From the NCBI GenBank assembly GCA_027017505.1, contig JALUQR010000135.1:1-26818 (forward strand): a DNA stretch of 26,818 nucleotides, in the 5' to 3' direction. The stretch is from a bacterium (lineage in GTDB: Bacteria > Desulfobacterota > GWC2-55-46 > DRQE01). Positions 24,250 to 26,818 of this stretch are shown one piece after another; the stretch's first letter is position 1, and the number at the start of each line of letters is the position of its first letter. The notes beneath the pieces are model-generated. The model saw nothing but the letters and a program-made list of their open reading frames with translations. It was not told the origin of the DNA and made no database searches. Position numbers and translations under genes: made by a program.

Positions 24250-25104
24250 TTAAAGCAAGGACTTTGTATAGGGCCTACTGTAACAGAACTCAAGAGCCCT
24301 GCCATCTCTGTGGAAGAACTTTCCATTCGGCCCCTCTGGGGGATGAGACAGAAGTATCAGCGCCATACTTACTATAGCATAAGGTGTGATGTTAGAGCCC
24401 TGGTTCATCTCAGTCCTTGCCTCTCCTGGTGAGAGAACATTCATCTGTATATCAATATCTGGATATCGTGCAGCATATTCCTCTGCCATGGAATATGCAA
24501 GGTTATTAAGCGCAGCCTTCGAGACATTATACATACCAAACCCTGGTGTGCCAGCCCATCCAGCCTCAGAGGTTATAAATAATACCCTTACATGTCCGCC
24601 TTTGAGCATATGGGGAAATACTGTTTTTGTGATAAGCCATGGAGCCCTTACATTTGTGGACATAATCTTATCCCAGTACTCTACGGGGTCATCCATCAGT
24701 GGAAACCTTGAACCAGGTTTTGAGGGAAGTGCAGCATTGTTTATAAGTCCATAGAGGGTATTGCAGTTTTCTACAATAGTTTCAACAGCCCTTTTTATAT
24801 CGGCTTCATCTGTAATATCTGCCCGTAAAGGATAACAGTTTGCACCATCGACTCCGAATGTATCCTCAAGTTCCTTTATGGTCTCTTTAAGCTTCTCCAG
24901 GCGTCTGCCCGTCAGGAATACCTTTGCTCCAGCCATTGCAAGTGCACAGGCCATTGCCCGTCCATATCCTGTGCCCGCCCCTGTAATCCAGAAGGCCTTG
25001 CCACATAAAGTCTTCCACCTTTCCTGGGTAAGCCCAAACCTGTGTTCACGCCAACGAAGGGGGTTTATATTCTCGGCAATAACTCTACAGCTTTCAAACC
25101 ACAT
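24250..25104 (-). CDS. Short-chain dehydrogenase/reductase (classical SDR)
   Basis: The protein has 284 residues. The cofactor loop TGAGTGYG is at 41-48, NNAA at 122-125, the catalytic Ser at 179 (FITSEAG) and Y192-x3-K196 (YNVSK). All catalytic residues are intact. Classical SDRs oxidise or reduce a hydroxyl or keto group with NAD(P). A 30-residue N-terminal extension (NPLRWREHRFGLTQERW) precedes the usual start of the fold. AGAGG lies 8 nt before the ATG at 25104. It sits 23 nt upstream of the radical SAM/methyltransferase fusion and may act on the same substrate, for example making or reducing a keto-sugar. Confidence 0.88.
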   Translation of the reverse strand: MWFESCRVIAENINPLRWREHRFGLTQERWKTLCGKAFWITGAGTGYGRAMACALAMAGAKVFLTGRRLEKLKETIKELEDTFGVDGANCYPLRADITDEADIKRAVETIVENCNTLYGLINNAALPSKPGSRFPLMDDPVEYWDKIMSTNVRAPWLITKTVFPHMLKGGHVRVLFITSEAGWAGTPGFGMYNVSKAALNNLAYSMAEEYAARYPDIDIQMNVLSPGEARTEMNQGSNITPYAIVSMALILLSHPPEGPNGKFFHRDGRALEFCYSRPYTKSLL

Positions 25105-25131
25105 CAGATTTACCTCTCAATGTTATATTAT

Positions 25132-25161
25132 ATTATCTCTGCTCATGTTGTTTAAGTTCAA
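25132..25161 (-). promoter_or_regulatory. Possible promoter before the SDR gene
   Basis: On the minus strand TTGAAC (25156-25161) and GATAAT (25132-25137) are 18 nt apart in an AT-rich stretch that also contains TATAAT. It follows the end of the truncated GT2 gene and could drive the SDR and radical SAM genes. Confidence 0.4.
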
Positions 25162-25198
25162 ATTTTATACTCGCCGTACTAATACCATACGATAATAT

Positions 25199-25447
25199 CT
25201 ACACGAAATTCGCTTCTTGATTACGGACCATAGTTATAATCCTGATGTCATCATGTCCTTTTGCCAGCCCCTTCAACACCTCTTCACTGTGGCCTGTTGA
25301 GGCATCGTTTACAAATATAAGCTCCCACCCGGAAATGACACCCTTCTCCTTCTCTTTACTCAGGACTGCTCTACAACGCTTTATGAGTTCTGGAAGGACC
25401 TCTTCTTCGTTTCTGAATGAAAAAACTATGGAGAGGAAAGGATTCAC
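25199..25447 (-). pseudogene. GT2 (dolichol-phosphate-mannose synthase-like) glycosyltransferase, N-terminal fragment
   Basis: The 82 residues read PFLSIVFSFRNEEEVLPELI, then WELIFVNDASTGHSEEVL and IRIITMVRN, the first ~80 residues of a GT2 enzyme (VNDAS is the nucleotide-binding motif). Then the frame ends at TAG, and the following 94 bp shows no glycosyltransferase similarity. The DxD region and the rest are missing. The start is a GTG overlapping the TGA of the repeat protein (GTGA), so it was translationally coupled. It is probably a decayed gene rather than a small protein. Confidence 0.75.
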
Positions 25448-26391
25448 TGGTTATGATATACGAGCCTCTTAATAAGCCGTTTTATTTGCCACAGGGAGTC
25501 GGCCTTTACGACTTTCCTGTATTCTCCCTTCTCATACCTTTCGATGTCAAAGGCACCTTCCTCCTGGGCAAGACCGTAATAGACATCGCCAAACTCTATT
25601 ATGTTAAATCCCATATAGTCGGCCTTAATCAATTTTGGTACGAGTTTTTTCTTGACGACCTTCTCTATCTCGCACTTAACTTCATCCATGGTATTGCATA
25701 CTATATAACATTGCTCAAGAGCATTCATATCCACTTCCGTAACATCTATATCTCCGATGTACTGGGGGATTCCTATAAACTTTCCATTGTAAGAGAGAAT
25801 ATTGTAGTTGTAATATGTCTGCTCGAGTACAGGTTTTGTTTCCTCAACAGCGCGTTTTTTAGCCAGTTCAGGGGCATTTTCGTCAACCATCTTCTTGAGC
25901 TCTTCCATATTAGCCGAGGAAAAGACAATCGTATAACCATTGTTGTTAACCCTGTCCACATCAAATGCACCTTCGTCCTGTGGAATGGCGTAAAAGGTGT
26001 CTCCATACATTATCACATTGAACCCCCTGTAACCTTCCTCAACGAGCACGGGAACGATGTGTTTAACCTCGTGCTCTTCTGCAAGTCTTTTTGCCTCCTC
26101 CAGGGTTTCTGCCTCAAAGCAGTGTTTGTATCTTCCCCTTTTAAACTTACGCAGGCTGAAGGCACCCTCTATCTGTGCGAGGCAGTAAAACCTTCCATTG
26201 CACTTCAGGATGTTGTAGCCCCTGTAGCCCTCGATTACGAGAACATGTGGCGGCTCCTTGTCCCCGTTGGCACCAAAGAAGGATGAAACCCTCTCTACGA
26301 GTTCACCCACCCTGTACTTCAACCTCTTAAATGTGCCCTTTGGAACGAGGACTTCCATGAGCCCATCGCCGGTTCTGTTCTGTTCGTCCAT
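25444..26391 (-). CDS. Protein made of four copies of the novel ~60-aa repeat
   Basis: The protein has 315 residues. After an N-terminal basic, probably amphipathic helix (FKRLKYRVGELVERVSSFFG, 21-40), four repeats fill the protein at about 48-108, 113-172, 186-245 and 251-311. Each has a predicted strand-turn-strand (LVEEGYRGFNVI), an aromatic strand ending in a Gln (FYAIPQDEGAFD) and a C-terminal helix (EELKKMV). No signal peptide, membrane helix or catalytic motif is visible. The same repeat occurs in the radical SAM/methyltransferase fusion downstream, so the two products may share a binding partner or ligand. GGGGAGG lies about 10 nt before the ATG at 26391. I do not recognise a named family. 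Confidence 0.85.
   Translation of the reverse strand: MDEQNRTGDGLMEVLVPKGTFKRLKYRVGELVERVSSFFGANGDKEPPHVLVIEGYRGYNILKCNGRFYCLAQIEGAFSLRKFKRGRYKHCFEAETLEEAKRLAEEHEVKHIVPVLVEEGYRGFNVIMYGDTFYAIPQDEGAFDVDRVNNNGYTIVFSSANMEELKKMVDENAPELAKKRAVEETKPVLEQTYYNYNILSYNGKFIGIPQYIGDIDVTEVDMNALEQCYIVCNTMDEVKCEIEKVVKKKLVPKLIKADYMGFNIIEFGDVYYGLAQEEGAFDIERYEKGEYRKVVKADSLWQIKRLIKRLVYHNQ
25459..26250 (-). repeat. Four tandem copies of the novel ~60-aa repeat
   Basis: The copies run at about 26250-26068, 26055-25876, 25836-25657 and 25641-25459. Best kept are GFN or GYN after an acidic/aromatic stretch, the FYAIPQ-type motif, a small glycine-containing turn (EGAF or IGDI), and Leu or Met-x-Glu-x-Lys near the end. 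The third copy is the most diverged (YNYNILSYNGKFIGIPQYIG). Confidence 0.85.
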
Positions 26392-26549
26392 CGTTATGCA
26401 TCCTCCCCCTATTTTATTTTTCTTTTTTTTCGGTCTGGCTGGCCACGCCCGTTAACACACACTGACGCTCTCGCACGATGCCAGTCAGAGGTTTGCATAC
26501 CACCGATGAACAAACAAAGCTGAAAAGGTGATTAAATAAAGGGTAATGG

Positions 26550-26818
26550 TTACCGATTTCGGACCAAAATATGCTGTATTTCGTGATATCCAGTACTTCG
26601 TAACATCTTATAAATCAAGGGAAATATGTCCTCATGACGATGATTAAATCTGAAAGAAATCTCCCCAAGAAAAAGATGGAAAAATTTCCTAGGCACTCCT
26701 CTATATGGATAAAGCCAATTCTTGGCATAACTCCAGAACCCTTCTATGCCGTTAATATGACTCCTTCCTTTAGGTCTACCTGTATCTTTCTTAACCACAA
26801 TATGGTCTCCCCTTATGG
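26550..26818 (-). CDS. IS1595-family (ISXO2-like) transposase, C-terminal part (runs off right edge)
   Basis: The frame is open to the window edge and ends at TAA 26550-26552. The visible 89 residues include HINGIEGFWSYAKNWL, GVPRKFFHLFLGEISFRFNHR, the hallmark C-terminus of ISXO2-like transposases. The other end of the element is outside the window, and I could not identify its terminal repeat with confidence. Its 3' end should lie between 26460 and 26549, just upstream of the repeat-protein gene, so the element may influence that gene's expression. Confidence 0.88.
   Translation of the reverse strand, partial: IRGDHIVVKKDTGRPKGRSHINGIEGFWSYAKNWLYPYRGVPRKFFHLFLGEISFRFNHRHEDIFPLIYKMLRSTGYHEIQHILVRNR

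Noticed and set aside
26522..26560. GGTAA/TTACC inverted repeat as the end of the IS1595 element
   Set aside because: The arms are only 5 bp and the opposite end of the element is not in the window for comparison.

Overview
The window reads as part of a surface-polysaccharide (O-antigen or capsule-like) locus of a Gram-negative bacterium. It carries an ABC-2 exporter pair (Wzm/Wzt-like), nucleotide-heptose and deoxysugar enzymes, cytoplasmic glycosyltransferases and a GT39-type membrane transferase. Two cobalamin-type radical SAM proteins, an LUD/Fe-S/CCG redox fusion and frequent AGG and ATA codons suggest an anaerobe, perhaps a thermophile of the Nitrospirota or Desulfobacterota kind. That placement is inference only.

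Layout from left to right. Position 1-295 is the 5' end of a GDP-mannose 4,6-dehydratase gene (gmd) running off the edge. Position 490-1639 is an IS481-like element with 26-bp terminal inverted repeats, a frameshifted transposase and an unusual structured leader. It abuts the remains of a polyprenyl glycosylphosphotransferase gene (1640-2433) that has several lesions and no catalytic half. Next come the LUD/Fe-S/CCG fusion (2439-4415) and a B12-type radical SAM enzyme (4459-5952). The heptose block follows: hddC, hddA, an SDR epimerase and a split transketolase (5957-10445). Then come two glycosyltransferases (10728-13734), the ABC permease and the ABC ATPase (13803-15303). Everything from 15303 down to 295 lies on the minus strand apart from the transposase. 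The ATPase is preceded by a consensus-like promoter and a leader of about 235 nt holding an 11-mer that resembles the RfaH-recruiting ops element.

Divergently, gmhA (15777-16364, plus strand) has its own sigma70-type promoter. It meets, tail to tail, a second minus-strand block: a GDP-fucose-synthase-like reductase whose catalytic Tyr is replaced by Phe, a DegT-family enzyme with His in place of the PLP lysine (ColD/RfbH type), a GT39-type membrane transferase and rfbC.

The right third (20831-26391) is the least conventional part. A 1131-residue protein fuses a B12-type radical SAM module, copies of a ~60-residue repeat, a class I methyltransferase and further repeat copies. Upstream of it in the same direction are an SDR, a truncated GT2 gene and a 315-residue protein made almost entirely of four copies of the same repeat. 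I recognise no named family for this repeat, and it is the best candidate for something undescribed here. The right edge holds the 3' end of an IS1595-type transposase gene.

Inferred biology: transketolase gives sedoheptulose-7-P, GmhA isomerises it, HddA phosphorylates it, a phosphatase (GmhB, not in the window) acts, and HddC makes GDP-heptose. The gmd, ColD-like and Fcl-like genes could make a GDP-linked 6-deoxy or 3,6-dideoxy sugar from GDP-mannose or possibly from GDP-heptose. The glycosyltransferases assemble the glycan and Wzm/Wzt export it. No tRNA, rRNA or CRISPR array was seen.
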